Shown here piece by piece: positions 20,691-31,695 of a DNA stretch of 64,000 nt. The stretch is from Taxillus chinensis (lineage: Eukaryota; Streptophyta; Magnoliopsida; Santalales; Loranthaceae). The stretch is from the NCBI GenBank assembly GCA_023512835.1, contig CM042088.1, positions 14,066,078 to 14,130,077 of the forward strand, read 5' to 3'. Within the stretch, counting starts at the first letter, position 1. Every line of letters starts with the position of its first letter. Under the pieces are notes generated by a model. It was not told the DNA's origin. It made no database searches and saw only the letters and a program-made list of their open reading frames with translations. Both the position numbers and the translations under genes were made by a program.

Positions 20691-21815
20691 CTGCCTCGAC
20701 CCATAAGCTACCACACCGTGCTCCTGCATAAGCACACACCCCAAACCAACCCTGGACGCATCACAATACACCTCATATGGAATATCCTCCCTAGGCAACC
20801 TCAACACAGGTGCAGTGGTCAAACGGGTTTTGAGAGTCTCAAACGCCCGGCGACACTTGTCGGTCCAATCAAACTTCACGCCCTTCCGAGTCAACGCCGT
20901 CATAGGAGCCGCCAAACGGGAGAACCCCTCTACAAAACGACGATAGTACCCCGCCAAACCAAGAAAACTACGGATCTCAAAAACGTTGGTTGGCCTCGCC
21001 CACGATGCCACGGCCTCAATCTTGGCCGGGTCCACCCTAACTCCCTCGGTGACACCACATGGCCAAGAAAGTGAACCTCCTGCAGCCAAAACTCACACTT
21101 GCTAAACTTAGCAAACAATTCCTGGTCCCTCAAGGTTTGCAACACTGTTGCCAAGTGCTCCACATGTTCCCTCTCGGTCTTGGAATACACCAAGATATCG
21201 TCGATAAACACCACCACGAACGAGTCTAGGTATGGAGCAAAGACCTGGTTCATCAAATGCATGAACACCGCTGGTGCATTAGTGAGCCCGAAAGGCATCA
21301 CTACCCACTCATAATGCCCATAACCGCACCGAAAAGCCGTCTTAGGGATGTCCTCCTCCCTAACCCCGAGCCGGTGATACCCCGACCGTAAATCTATCTT
21401 GGAAAACCACTGGGCCCCACTCAATTGGTCAAACAGGTCATCTATCCGAGGCAACGGGTACTTGTTCTTCACGATCACCGAATTCGGCTTCCTGTAGTCG
21501 ATGCAGAGACGAGCGTGCCATCGGCCTTCTTAGCAAAGAGCACCGGAGCACCCCAAGGTGAGGTACTCGGTCCGATATACCCCTGGCCCACCAACTCCTC
21601 GATTTGCCTCTCGAAGCTCCCTCAACTCGGCTGGCCCCATACGATACGCTACTTGGGAAATCGGACCCGTCCCCGGTACCAACTCAATGGTGAACTCCAC
21701 ACTCCTCTTAGGTGGCAAACTCCTCAACTGCTCAGGAAAAACATCCCGAAATTGGTCCACAACAACGGGCCACACCCTCTTTTCCACCTTACCCTCCTCG
21801 GCAAAGGTCGGGCTG
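20691..21815 (-). pseudogene. F reverse transcriptase and RNase H start
   Basis: On the minus strand: RT fingers ([20 protein letters not shown]) around 21640-21720; the palm ([46 protein letters not shown]) and the catalytic motif [12 protein letters not shown] with both Asp intact at about 21190-21230; the connection ([20 protein letters not shown]); and the RNase H start ([20 protein letters not shown]) around 20710-20790. The frames are 21530-21874, 20930-21478 and 20688-21089, so at least two frameshifts. Confidence 0.88.
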
Positions 21816-22509
21816 CTAACTTGTGGGTAATGGCACCCCACCGGTCCAACACGGCCCGGCCCGACTCGCCTCACAATCCCACTCCCCCTGCAGGGTGCAA
21901 GAGGTCCCTGCAGGTGTCACGAAGGTCACACGCCGCCGATAACAATCTATCTTGGCCTGGAAAGCCATAAGCCAATCCATACCCAAGATCAGGTCAAACG
22001 TTCTCAAAGGCATCACATGCAAGTCAAAACTCGGCTCCACCTCGCCTATGGTTAACACACGGTCACGACACACTCGCCGTACCTCAATCATGCCTCCTAC
22101 CTGGAGACTCCACAACTAGGGGCCTCGCGGCCTCCACACAAGCTAACCCCAAGCCATCTATTACAAGCTCAAGAACAAACGAACATGATGCACCCGTATC
22201 GAAAAGAACAGAAGCTAATGTACGGGAGATCAAGAGGCTACCTCTAACCACCGATGGTCCTGCTCCACCCTCGGTGGTGGGGGTGGTAACTCGGCCTCCT
22301 CCTGGTATGTCGCCTCCAGCGCAAACACCCTCCCTTGGCCCGTGCCACCGGTCGGCTCGATCACCTGGACGCTTCCCGCTAAGGTTGCCTCCGGCCTCGG
22401 TCTGCTGCCGCTCCGGCCTCCCCTGGGGTCGGGTCCGACTAGATCCCTGCCTGGCTGGCTTGCCACCGACGAGCCGGTCTCTCACCTGGTGCACGGAAGC
22501 TAGCATCAC
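21816..22509 (-). pseudogene. F protease
   Basis: The retropepsin site SVLFDTGASCSFV lies near 22190-22230. The second half, [20 protein letters not shown], lies near 21930-21990. A frame change at about 22100 separates them. The position between gag and RT is as expected. Confidence 0.8.
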
Positions 22510-23663
22510 TCCTCACGCCGGATGCCGCGCCCCCTATTCCCCTGTTGCCACTCCCCGCAAACCCGACGCAAATGACCCTCTCGTCCACGGTTGTTGCATC
22601 GCCGGTCCTTCTTGGGGCACTCCCCTTTGAAGTGACCCTGCTCTCCACAAGCGGTGGCATCCGCTCGGTAGACTCCCGGATGGACCCCCCCGTCTTCCGG
22701 CGCCAAAGGTGAACCTCCCAGGGTTCACGGATGTCCGACCCCGATCGCGAAAAGAACTGCTATCCCTCTCCTCCGTCTTGAGCCTCTTGGACCCTGCATC
22801 TCGATCAGGCCCCACTCGCACTGGCGCCCCTGATGGGCCTGCCTCCCATCATCCGGCTCTCTCTCGGCTATTCGGGCCGTCTCCACGGCCTCAGGCATAG
22901 GTCCTCAAGCGTAGAATCGCCACCCTCTCCCTAAGGGCTGGCCTGAGACCCAAGGTGAACTTGTGGGCCTTCAGGTCCTCCCTTACCACGGTCTCAGGAG
23001 CAAACCTACTCAATCTCCGGAACTCCCGCTCATACTCAGGTACCGTCTTGGATCCCTGCTTCAAGCTGCCAAATTCTTCCCTCTTCGCCATCTCACCGAT
23101 TCCGGGAAGAACTCATCTTGGAAGAGTTGCAAGAATTCCTCCCAAAACATGAGTTGCACCGCACGGCTCCCCGCAACACTCGTCCACCACTCCAAAGCGT
23201 CCCCCTCTAGCCGCCGAATTGCCGGCCGCACTTTATCCTCCTCCCGGGGGCAGGAGAAAGGAGAACACATGCTCAATCTGCCTCAACCACTGCTCGCCTA
23301 CCACAGGATCTTCCCCCCCCCCTTAAATCGCGGAGGTTGTTCCTTTCGGAACCGTGTCACCACGTCATCCTCTGCACGGGTTGGTACACCACCCAGCGAA
23401 CTCTCACGCTCACGAGGCGGCTCTCCCATCGGTGGTGGTGGTGGTGGCACCACCTGCCGTGCCGCCATCTCACGGCGCACCTCCTCCCGAACGTCTTGCC
23501 GGAGTCCCTCCCGTAGCTCTCGTACCTCCAGCCGGATGCCTTCTTGTAGCCGTGCCAGGTAGCAACGCATGCCCTCCAACGGATGGTCCCGCACCCGGAC
23601 CCTCATGGGCAGATGACTCATCGCCATTGCCCCGGACGCACGTGTCACTCTCCTCGGTGGCAT
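22510..23663 (-). pseudogene. F gag
   Basis: The ATG at 23663-23661 (MPPRRVTRASG) matches the start in E and G. An arginine/glutamate-rich N-terminal helix follows, then a Pro run, DDVVTRFRKEQPPRFKGG, the retrotransposon gag core (LEGDALEWWTSVAGS, FFPESVRW, GSKTVPEYEREFRRLSRFAP, KFTLGLRPALRERV) and a CCHC-like knuckle (CGEQGHFKGECPKK). Frame changes near 23290, 23070, 22900 and 22700. Confidence 0.82.
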
Positions 23664-24079
23664 TCTTACTACATGAAGTAAGATGCACAAACGTCGGGAC
23701 GCGTTTGACTACTAACAAATTGACTACCTCTACCCCATTATCAATTGCACTAACACATGACATTACACACATACATTGCATCAATCACATTTCACAGTTC
23801 ACGATCCAGTACACATTGCCAAACAAATCAGAGTTGCACATTTCACTTAATCATGTGATCTTATCCACGATTCCGCATACATTCACAGCAAATGCAACTA
23901 GTGCCCTAATGCCAATGCATGCAAATCCTATCACAAGACTTGGACTACCCTAAGTACACCTTGGAGGCTCAAAGAGGACCATGTTGATCAGGCATGTCCC
24001 TCCAGGCTCCTCCAAAGGACTTAGGATAACCAAGTCCGCCCACTACCCTAGGCCAACTAGACCATGCTCGATACCATAT
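23664..24079 (-). promoter_or_regulatory. F untranslated leader with primer binding site
   Basis: About 400 bases separate the 5' LTR from gag. The primer site (24066-24076) is TGGTATCGAGC on the minus strand, one base short of the tRNA-iMet complement TGGTATCAGAGC found in E and G. The block at about 23895-24060 is strongly conserved in E (44015-44185) and G (55885-56055) and may hold packaging signals. Confidence 0.7.
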
Positions 24080-25876
24080 TGTCACGCCCCGGATTTCCAA
24101 CCCGAGGAAACCGGCACGTGACTCCCCTTTTACCCACACGGAGGGCAAAGGGGTTAGGATACAAACCAAGAATTTTACATTTCAAACATCCACAACCCAT
24201 TCAAGAAAGTAATATTCATAAAATATTCCAAACCAGTTTATTACAAAGAATTCTTTCCAATCCCATCCCCACTGGGGTTACATCAGTTCCCATAAAAGAA
24301 AACAACATAAATGGAAGAGTAAAATGGATAAGGTCTTCCACCTTGGTGTATCCACCTAACGCCTGTAAGTCCCTGGAAAACAAGCAAACACGGTAGGAGG
24401 GGTGAGCAACCACGGCTCGGTAGGGATCAAGTCTCCCCAACCCTTCCCATGCTCCTAGCGGCTACATGCATGTGCACAGGTGCGGTGACGTGTTACAACA
24501 ATCTCAACAAACAATAACAAACCACATCGGTCGTCACAATTATCCACCACACAAAACACAAGTGATTTAACCGCCTCTTCAGGCCAAGTTATTTAACCGC
24601 CTCTTCAGGCCAAGTGATTTAACCGCCTCTCAGGCAAAGTTCTTTAACCGCCTCTTCAGGCCAGGAGACCACGATCAAGCACACAACACACATGGTCACT
24701 CAAGCATACCACCAAACACTTGGTGTGCACCCGTTCACAAGCGCACAAACCCAACCATTCAGGAAAATAGAGCAAACACACAAGACACATACACTAAACC
24801 ACAAATCCGGCCACACAGGCATATTACCAAACACGTAATGGGCATATGCATACGGCTATATTCACACAGGCATTTCATCGAACACATAGCATGTAATCCA
24901 CGAATCACACCAACATGCCCATGAAGGCCAACATTCATATAGGAGGTCACACCTATATGAATTTACATATAAATAATATAACAGATATCTCATATTCTGC
25001 CCTAGGACCCTAGGACAGAGGAGGATTTAGGAAGAACAGAACCCCTACCTCAAGGAAAACGCAACAACACAAAGAACGGTCTGATCCCAAGCCGAACGCC
25101 GTCCACCCACGAAGCACCGACCACCCACGCAAGACGCCCGGCAGAAGAACCAGGAGCTCCCCTTCCCTCTCTTTCTCTCTCTGCGACGGCTGGTGAAGCA
25201 ACAAACCCTAAACCTAAAACAGAGGGACTCCTCCTCCTTATATAGACAACACAACATCAAAACGACGTAGTTTTGATTAAGTGAATCCCAGGATCAAAAC
25301 GACGTAGTTTTGATCACACAAGTTACCACCTTTCCGCACCCATATAGGCCAAAATACTCGAATTTCAACATGGTCCTTTGGAGAAAGTTCCTTAGAATGA
25401 CAAAACCAAGGGAACCATGCAAAAATATGCTCGCACGCCAATTTGCACGCCAATTCCCCAATTGGCGTGCAGCTCCAAATGCACCCAAACTTTACCACAA
25501 GTCTCCTTGCATCTTGTAGAGGCCTGAGAAGCAAAAATATGCTTGCACGTGAAATGGGTGAATTCACGTGCAGCTCCAAATGCTCTGAAATTTCTGTGGT
25601 AGATAGAGGACCTCATTCTAAGAAACTTTTGTTCTTGCACGCCAATTGTTTGAGGCCATCTACTAGGTCAAAAGTGAGCTCCAAGATCAGCCAAAATGAC
25701 CTAAACCGCTTGTAAACGCATAGCATCTTCCTAGGGCATAAATGTACGCTATCGCTTGACACATGCACCTCTCAAAAGTCCCCTCTTGGGCTCATCTCTT
25801 ACCTTAAACTTGTGTACCAACATCCAAGGTGTTTGTGGTTAACTCCTTACACACGGGTTACACACGGGTCATTACA
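24080..25876 (-). repeat. 5' LTR of F (1797 bp)
   Basis: It matches 16754-18552 with about eight substitutions and about a dozen 1-3-base indels by eye. Promoter block 25203-25314, stem-loop near 24935-24965, minisatellite 24563-24664. The right flank TTATA completes the target duplication. Confidence 0.93.
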
Positions 25877-26745
25877 TTATAGGCAAACTCTACCAAAGGA
25901 AGGTAAGAAGCCCATGATCCTCCAAAATCAAGCATACAGGCTCTCAACAAGTCTTCCAGTGTCTGAATAGTCCTCTCTGACTGACCATCAGTCTCAGGGT
26001 GATAAGCAGTACTCAAATTAAGTCATGTCCCCAATGCTTCTTGCAAACCACTCCAAAATCGTGAGGTAAACCGTGCATCTCTATATGAAACAATAGATAC
26101 GGGTACTCCATGCAATCGGATAATTTCATCAACATATAACTGGCTTAACGTCCCGATGGAGTCGCGCTCCCGAATAGCCAAGAAATGGGCTGATTTGGTC
26201 AATCGATCTATTATGATCCAAATCATGTCCTTCCTCCCTGAAGTAGTAGGAAGTCCTGTCACAAAGTCCATGGTAATATGTTCCCACTTCCACTCAGCCA
26301 CAGGCAAAGGCTGCAATTGACCAGCAGGTCATTGGTGCTCTGCCTTCACTTGCTGACAAGTAAGGCACCTGGAAACAAACTCTACTATACTTCTCTTCAG
26401 TCCCGGCCACTAGAACTGTGCTCGCACGGCGTGATACATCTTTGTCCCTCCGGGATGTACAGCCAAACGGGAATGATGAAACTCCCTCATCACATCCTCT
26501 CGAAGGGAGGGCGGTACTATCAGGCGCCCCTGAAATCTTAACTCAGGGTCAGCTCCTTCCGTCCACTCTTCTGATATCTCACTGGCCTCTATCTGGGCCC
26601 AGATTACTTCATAGTCCACGTCCCCCAACTGTCCATCACGGACACATTGATACAACTCTGGCATCACGGTGATAGGACACAGGATTGCTTCCCCACTGCT
26701 AAGATCAGGTTGTACCTGAAGCACTGCTAACTGTTCCATCATTTT
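25877..26745 (-). pseudogene. B integrase N-terminal and core regions
   Basis: On the minus strand: the linker (VMPELYQCVRDGQLGDVDYE), the zinc region ([28 protein letters not shown]), and the core [18 protein letters not shown] with the first catalytic Asp. The motif around the second Asp reads [13 protein letters not shown], so the usual SDRD has Tyr in place of the first Asp. Stops occur after the zinc region (near 26411) and after LQEALGT (near 26022). It ends at the TTATA site where F inserted and continues at 16753. Confidence 0.85.
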
Positions 26746-28119
26746 TCATTCTCTCATGGATACCTCAGCCTTTCCCTTCCTACTCAGTGCATCTGCAACT
26801 ACATTCCCCTTCCCAGGCGTGTAGGAGAGTGTAAAATCAAACATTTGCAGGTACTCCACCCATCTCCTCTGTCTCAAATTCAGGTCTCTTTGGGTGAAGA
26901 TGTACTGTTGGCTTTTGTGGTCAGTGTATACCACAAATTTCTCCCCTAACAGGTAATGTTGCCAAGACTTGAGGGCAAAAATAACTGCTGCTAACTCCAG
27001 GTCGTGTGTTGGGTAATTTTGCTCATGGGGCTTCAGCTGTTGCGAGCCATATGCTCTGACTTTGTGTTCCTGCATCAGGACACACCCCAATCCAACTCGA
27101 GATACATCACAATACACCTCGAATGGCACTCCCTCCTGCGGTAAACTCAACACCGGTGCAGTAGTCAAATGAGTCTTCAATTCCTCAAAAGCTTGCTGAC
27201 ACTTGTCTGTCCACTCGAATTTGGCTCCTTTCCGTGTCAAGGCTGTCATCGGCGCTGCCAACCGAGAAAACCCTTCCACGAAACGCCGGTAATACCCTGC
27301 CAGACCCAAGAAACTGCGGATTTCGAAAATGTTCGTGGGCCTCTTCCAAGATGATGCCGACTCAATCTTGGTGGGGTCCACCCTAACTCCTTCGGCGCAT
27401 ACCACATGCCCAAGAAAATGCACCTCTTGCATCCAGAAGTCGCACTTGCTAAATTTAGCATACAATTGATGATCTCGTAGTGTCTGCAACACCACGGTCA
27501 GGTGCCCTTCATGCTCAGTTCGTTTCTTAGAGTACATGAGAATGTCGTCAATAAATACCACCACGAAGGAATCTCGGTATGGGGCAAATACTTGATTCAT
27601 CAGATGCATGAACACCACCGGTGCATTCGTGAGCCCAAAAGGTATCACTAACCACTCATAGTGTCCGTATTTGAACCTGAATGCTGTCTTAAGGATGTCC
27701 TCCTTCCTGACCCTCAACTGATGGTATCCCGAATGTAGATCAATCTTTGAGAACCACCATGCTCCACTCAACTGGTCAAATAGATCATCGATCCGCGGTA
27801 AAGGGTATTTGTTTTTGACCGTTACTTGATTCAGCTTCCGGTAATCAATACAGAGTCGTAATGACTCGTCTGCCTTCTTAGCAAACAGAACTGGTGCACC
27901 CCAAGGTGAGGTACTTGGATGAATGAAACCTTTATCTCCAAGCTCCTTTATTTGCTTTCGAAGCTCCCGCAACTCGGCAGGTCCCATCCAGTATGCTACT
28001 TGTGAGATGGGTCCCACTCCTGGCAAAAGTTCAATTGTGAACTCAATACTTCTGTTTGGGGGCAATTCCAACAATTCCCGAGGAAACACATCCTGGAAAT
28101 TTTCAACATCTGGCCACAC
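26746..28119 (-). CDS. B reverse transcriptase and RNase H, 457-codon open frame
   Basis: The longest uninterrupted pol frame of the Tekay group in this window. Order: RT fingers ([39 protein letters not shown]), [20 protein letters not shown], catalytic [12 protein letters not shown] with both Asp, connection ([20 protein letters not shown]), and RNase H ([67 protein letters not shown]). RNase H has Val where F has Ala beside its first Asp. A stop lies just upstream at 28120-28125 and another just downstream, so it is an isolated fragment of the polyprotein. Confidence 0.88.
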   Translation of the reverse strand: MWPDVENFQDVFPRELLELPPNRSIEFTIELLPGVGPISQVAYWMGPAELRELRKQIKELGDKGFIHPSTSPWGAPVLFAKKADESLRLCIDYRKLNQVTVKNKYPLPRIDDLFDQLSGAWWFSKIDLHSGYHQLRVRKEDILKTAFRFKYGHYEWLVIPFGLTNAPVVFMHLMNQVFAPYRDSFVVVFIDDILMYSKKRTEHEGHLTVVLQTLRDHQLYAKFSKCDFWMQEVHFLGHVVCAEGVRVDPTKIESASSWKRPTNIFEIRSFLGLAGYYRRFVEGFSRLAAPMTALTRKGAKFEWTDKCQQAFEELKTHLTTAPVLSLPQEGVPFEVYCDVSRVGLGCVLMQEHKVRAYGSQQLKPHEQNYPTHDLELAAVIFALKSWQHYLLGEKFVVYTDHKSQQYIFTQRDLNLRQRRWVEYLQMFDFTLSYTPGKGNVVADALSRKGKAEVSMRE

Positions 28120-28318
28120 CCTTTTTTATAAGTTACCTTCCTCCTCAATGGTTAGAGTGGCAAGTCTATGGGTAATATTACCCCATAGCTCCCTTGTCGG
28201 TCCAGCTCTCCTAGTATTCTTATCCCATTCACCCACTAGGGTACAAGAAGATCCTGTGGGTGAAATAAACGATACTCGTCGTCTATAACAATCAATCTTA
28301 ACCTGGAAGGCCATCATT
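28120..28318 (-). pseudogene. B protease C-terminal fragment
   Basis: It holds [19 protein letters not shown] and a short linker to RT. The catalytic DTGAS half is gone; coding stops abruptly where the LTR remnant begins, marking the deletion. Confidence 0.75.
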
Positions 28319-28396
28319 GTTCTAATGTTCATTCTCTAAGACAAGGTCTCTTAGTTAAGGCTAACTCCAAGAACCTCTCAAATACGCGTCCTTACA
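28319..28396 (-). repeat. Remnant of B 5' LTR (78 bp)
   Basis: It matches the last 78 bp of the left LTR (15869-15946), from ATGTTCATTCTCTAAGACAA to the terminal CCTTACA. The ACTGT duplication follows. Confidence 0.85.
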
Positions 28397-28431
28397 ACTG
28401 TGCTTGGGCCCGATTCCGAGTGGGGGTCCCA

Positions 28432-28662
28432 TTTGACCCGATTGTTGACTTTTCAGGGTTTATTGGTTGACTTTGCATTTCGGCAGTCATTTGGGTGTAA
28501 TAATATCTGTTTAGTGTTGTGCTCCTCATTTCGAGCATTTTGACTGTAGTTTGACTCAATTTGGAGTTCGGGGCCTTGGAGGTCAATTTTTGTGTTGGGA
28601 GGTCAATTATTGACTGGGTCAATGGTTGACTAGGTCAGTTGACTAGCAGAAATATAAATAGT
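28432..28662 (+). promoter_or_regulatory. W-box cluster and TATA box of J
   Basis: Eleven TTGACC/TTGACT cores, eight forward and three reverse, lie between 28432 and 28645. A TATA box (AAATATAAATAG, about 28650-28661) follows immediately. W-boxes are the binding sites of WRKY factors. Confidence 0.65.
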
Positions 28663-29261
28663 AGAAAAAAAAGAAGAAGCTTTCATTTTACATTATATCG
28701 TTTGTGCGTTTGAGAGAGAGAGCTTGAGAGAGCTTGGAGGCCTTGGCGATTTGGGGCGATTTGGGTTCGTGGAGCTCAAAGATTCACTTCAAGTAGGTGT
28801 CCTTGAACTTCTTATCTCTCTCTTGTTTTGGATTTATACGAATTTATCCTGATTTATGAAATTGAGCATGAACCATAGAATTTGGGGAAAACCAATTTTG
28901 GGTTAGATCTAATGGTTTAGCATAAGATCTGTGGTTAAGAACTATTTTATATCATTGTGGATATATGTTTCTATGATTTTGGGGTTGATTTACTGTGTTT
29001 TTCATGAGGGTTGATAAGTCAACCATGGAAATCTGGGTTTAGATTTAGATTTCTGAAAATCTGGAATTTTATACGTGTTTCTGTTGTTTCTGCGCGATTT
29101 AGAGGTGTTCTAGACGCATTTTGAGGTAGATATCGTAGTTTGTTGCAAAACAGGGGTGTTAGTGAGCGTCTGGGAGTTTATGGGCGTGTTCAAGACGAAG
29201 AACAGACAAAAACGATGATGAACAGTACCCTGGGCGCGTTACTGGGTCGAACTAACGAAAA

Positions 29262-29530
29262 TCCGAAGTTCTGGGTCGTAGTTCGTAAACCCGTAGTTTG
29301 TAAGTTGAAGGTTTGTAGTTCGTAGGGTCGTAGTTTGTAGACCCGTAGTTCGAAGGTTCGTAGTTCATAGGTTCGAAGGTTCGAAGGTTCGTAGTTCGTA
29401 GGGTCGTAGTCCGAAGGTCGAAGCTCGAAGATCCGCTTCGAGTCTTCGAGGCGCGCTCCGCAGCTACGAGTCGCCGTTCCGCAGCTACGAGTCGCAGGTT
29501 CTGAGCTACGAGTCACAGTTCCTGTAGTGT
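29262..29530 (+). repeat. TCGTAG/TCGAAGG motif array in J
   Basis: Degenerate GTAGTTCGTAGGGTCG, GAAGGTTCGTAGTTC and CAGCTACGAGTCGC words repeat for about 270 bases. The texture matches the C LTR array although the LTR family is different. Confidence 0.7.
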
Positions 29531-30424
29531 AACTAGACACTGGACTGGACCTATTTACATCGTAACCTATACCTATCTACACATTTAAGTATGACTTAAG
29601 TTACTATGTAAATAACAAAATATCCCCCCCCCCATTTAGATTCAAAGAAAAATACTAGAAAAATTAATTGCCACTCTTTCAAAATGTGAAAATTGGGATT
29701 TAGTGTAAAATCTTGGAAAAACCTAAAAGTTCGTAGTGGAGAATTTTTGGAAAGTGGGGTTAGACATCTCAGAAAAATCCCCAAAAATCAGATTATCTTA
29801 TTTATGATATGGGAACCTAATGCCGGGACTTTTGATTTCAAGAAAATAGCTGCTATGGGTACTTCCTTCATAAATCAAGGATTGAGGATTTACTTGTGAA
29901 GACTGGCTACAGTTCCAAAGGAAATGTTGAGAATGACATGCCATACTAATGTTAGTATGTTGGTGCAAGGTATTGGGGCATGGACTCCATGACTTGTTTG
30001 GGTTCTCACTGTGATGCACCGATGGTGCTATGTGGTTGATGTGGCAAGCATATGCACCAATGGTAGGCCTGTGTGGCGACTGTGGCCGGGCATATTGCGC
30101 TGTGGATAGGCTAAGGCCTGAGTTGAGCCGTTGAGCTCGTGGAGCTAGGGCTGAGTGCCCTGAGCTGCGATCCCATGGAGGATCGTGGACAAGTTGTCCT
30201 GTGTGAGCAGGCTGAGTCCTGATGTTTGTTTGCAGGCTGAGTCCTAAGCATTGTGCACACTACACGGTGCACGAGTACACTGAGCATATAGTATAGACTT
30301 ATATGCGTTGCATGATGTGGAGTTTTGGGGTCACCTACTGAGCTTGTTGCTCACCCCGATAGCCATGCCCTAGAAGTCAACCACAGGGGTGGGTGACTTA
30401 GGAGTTATGGCTGTTTGGCTTGCT

Positions 30425-30726
30425 TCTATTTTGTCAATAACAAATGCACGAAGCCCATCTACATTCATCTCAATCAAACCCCATCCTCCAAACATTTGAC
30501 AGAATTAAAGAAGAAAGAAGTATTACTATCACCCTCTTTGAGCCATTGAACTCGACTCTTCTGACGGGCTGACTCCTCCACACCACGGCTAGCAGTTGTA
30601 AGGTGAAAAAGTGCCTCCCTTTTCTAAGGCAAGTATGCTACTAAGCTCGGCACGAAAGGAATCCAACAAACCATCCTGGTTCTACCGCTTGTGCAGAGAC
30701 TGAAGAGCCCGTTTGAGTTTTGGTGA
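30425..30726 (-). pseudogene. LINE (L1-like) ORF2 fragment
   Basis: Minus-strand translation in shifting frames gives LKRALQSLHKR, AELSSILALEKGG, EESARQKSRVQWLKEGDSNT and SFFFNSVK. This is the segment just before the RT domain of plant L1-type LINEs (the RQKSR..WLKEGD.NT.FF signature). Stops and frame changes make it a dead fragment. No poly(A) tail or target duplication is visible. It lies between J and the resumption of D1 ORF3. Confidence 0.7.
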
Positions 30727-31283
30727 TGACGGGCTCTGCTAGGGATTGGCGATGACGACGGAACAACAGGGTAGTTCGGTTGGTGACCCCGCCGACAGCC
30801 ATGCCCCAGAAGTCAGCTCTGCCCACCGGTCCTCCCGGATTCGGTCCGTCACTGCACCATCCATTTCCCGAACCTCCCAGCACAGCATCTGTGCCGACCC
30901 ATCCGAGGTTGCGGGGCCCTCTCAGCCAAGTCCTCATCTGGCTGACTCACCAGCGTATTCTCCCGCTGATGTCCCCGCACCCGACTCATCCACTGTTGCT
31001 GTTGTTGTTGCTGCTGTTGCTATAGCAATGGCAGATGTCCCTTCTTCTCCTCCAGAAGCCCCCTTACCTCCTTTACCTCAACCTCGTGACTACCTTGACC
31101 ATCTCTCCACCAACACCTTTCCAGACTTGTGGTTCCGTTTTAGCCACGCCTGCACTGCCTCCATCCCTGACAACGACATCAAGGTGTTTTATGCCAAACA
31201 CACCCACTCCCCAGAGGATATGATAGTCTGGACGCTGGATCACGGCTTCCTTAGAGCGGCCCACATTCTGGACGTTCCCTTCG
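30727..31283 (+). pseudogene. D1 ORF3, middle part
   Basis: The frame resumes at the segment corresponding to EQQGSLVGDPADRH of D2. It has a Ser/Pro/Ala-rich low-complexity region, a short Val/Ala-rich stretch, LPQPRDYLDHLSTNTFPDLW, FYAKHTHSPEDMIVWTLDHG and AHILDVPF. It is cut by T at the CTTCG site 31279-31283. No function can be assigned to this part. Confidence 0.7.
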
Positions 31284-31695
31284 TCATGGGGTCAGGTTTC
31301 CTGTGCCTCTCAACCCATTGCGGCACTTAGCTTCTCTATCCACGGTCCACTAAGTTTAGCCTTTGAGGGTTGAAGTGCACGTAGACTGGTTTCGCCCTGC
31401 CACTGGGCTCATCAGGAGAACGGCTCCAGTTCCCGACCAGTTTGTGTAAGGATGGCCAAATCCCTTCTTCAACATCAAGTCCTCGACTAGCGGCGTGCTC
31501 CCCACATTCAACCGGGTCGGCACGTCTGAACTCCGAAGGGGTTCCATCTGTTTTCCTCCACAAACTGCCTAGAACCTTCCGCTTCGCACCATCTACGTTT
31601 TCAACCAACCCCTCTCCTTTACGTAGTACAAATACAATCCTGAATCGTGCCACTGAGAAACGTCCCGCCAGCACCACACTGCTCGGGTCATAACA
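31284..31695 (-). repeat. LTR 1 of T (3'-most)
   Basis: It starts TCATGGGGTCAGG, lacking the first TG, and ends GGGTCATAACA. It is very similar to LTR 3. TTCTCCTCCACCG beside it is the complement of a weak polypurine tract. Confidence 0.8.

Larger units (their letters stand above)
16754..25876 (-). mobile_element. Tekay-like chromovirus F, complete structure (9123 bp)
   Basis: TTATA at 16749-16753 and 25877-25881 is a perfect target duplication inside B's integrase gene. The LTRs (16754-18552 and 24080-25876) are about 99% alike, so the insertion is young or recently homogenised. It has a polypurine tract, a primer site missing one base, and the full domain series gag, protease, RT, RNase H, integrase, chromodomain on the minus strand. 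All genes are split by frameshifts, which is odd for such similar LTRs. Confidence 0.93.
13506..28396 (-). mobile_element. Tekay-like chromovirus B, internally deleted, hosting F and K
   Basis: ACTGT at 13501-13505 and 28397-28401 is a perfect 5-bp duplication, so both termini survive. The left (3') LTR is 13506-15946. The right (5') LTR is reduced to 78 bp (28319-28396). Protease coding abuts that remnant at about 28318, so gag, the leader, the primer site and most of the 5' LTR are deleted. F sits within the integrase gene. The first LTR base is G instead of T. Confidence 0.88.
28402..30424 (+). repeat. LTR fragment J, main part
   Basis: This continues 13406-13505 after removing B. It has a W-box-rich U3 with a TATA box, an A/T-rich leader, a TCGTAG/TCGAAGG array (29262-29530) and, near 30325-30360, CACCTACTGAGCTTGTTGCTC, the counterpart of the conserved GAGCAACCACAGCTCAGTAG block in Tekay-like LTRs read on the other strand. 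The terminal TGACA is not visible; it runs out near the LINE fragment. The stretch 29530-30300 holds nothing else I recognise. Confidence 0.6.

Noticed and set aside
22963..23562. Plus-strand ORFs of 180-230 codons opposite gag and integrase (also 5693-6388, 23354-23953, 60338-61042)
   Set aside because: They are antisense shadows of the minus-strand retroelement genes and change with every frameshift of the sense gene.
30746..31330. Independent host gene with a Ser/Pro-rich protein
   Set aside because: The frame is the middle of D1 ORF3, matched by D2 ORF3 on the other strand, and is bounded by element insertions.
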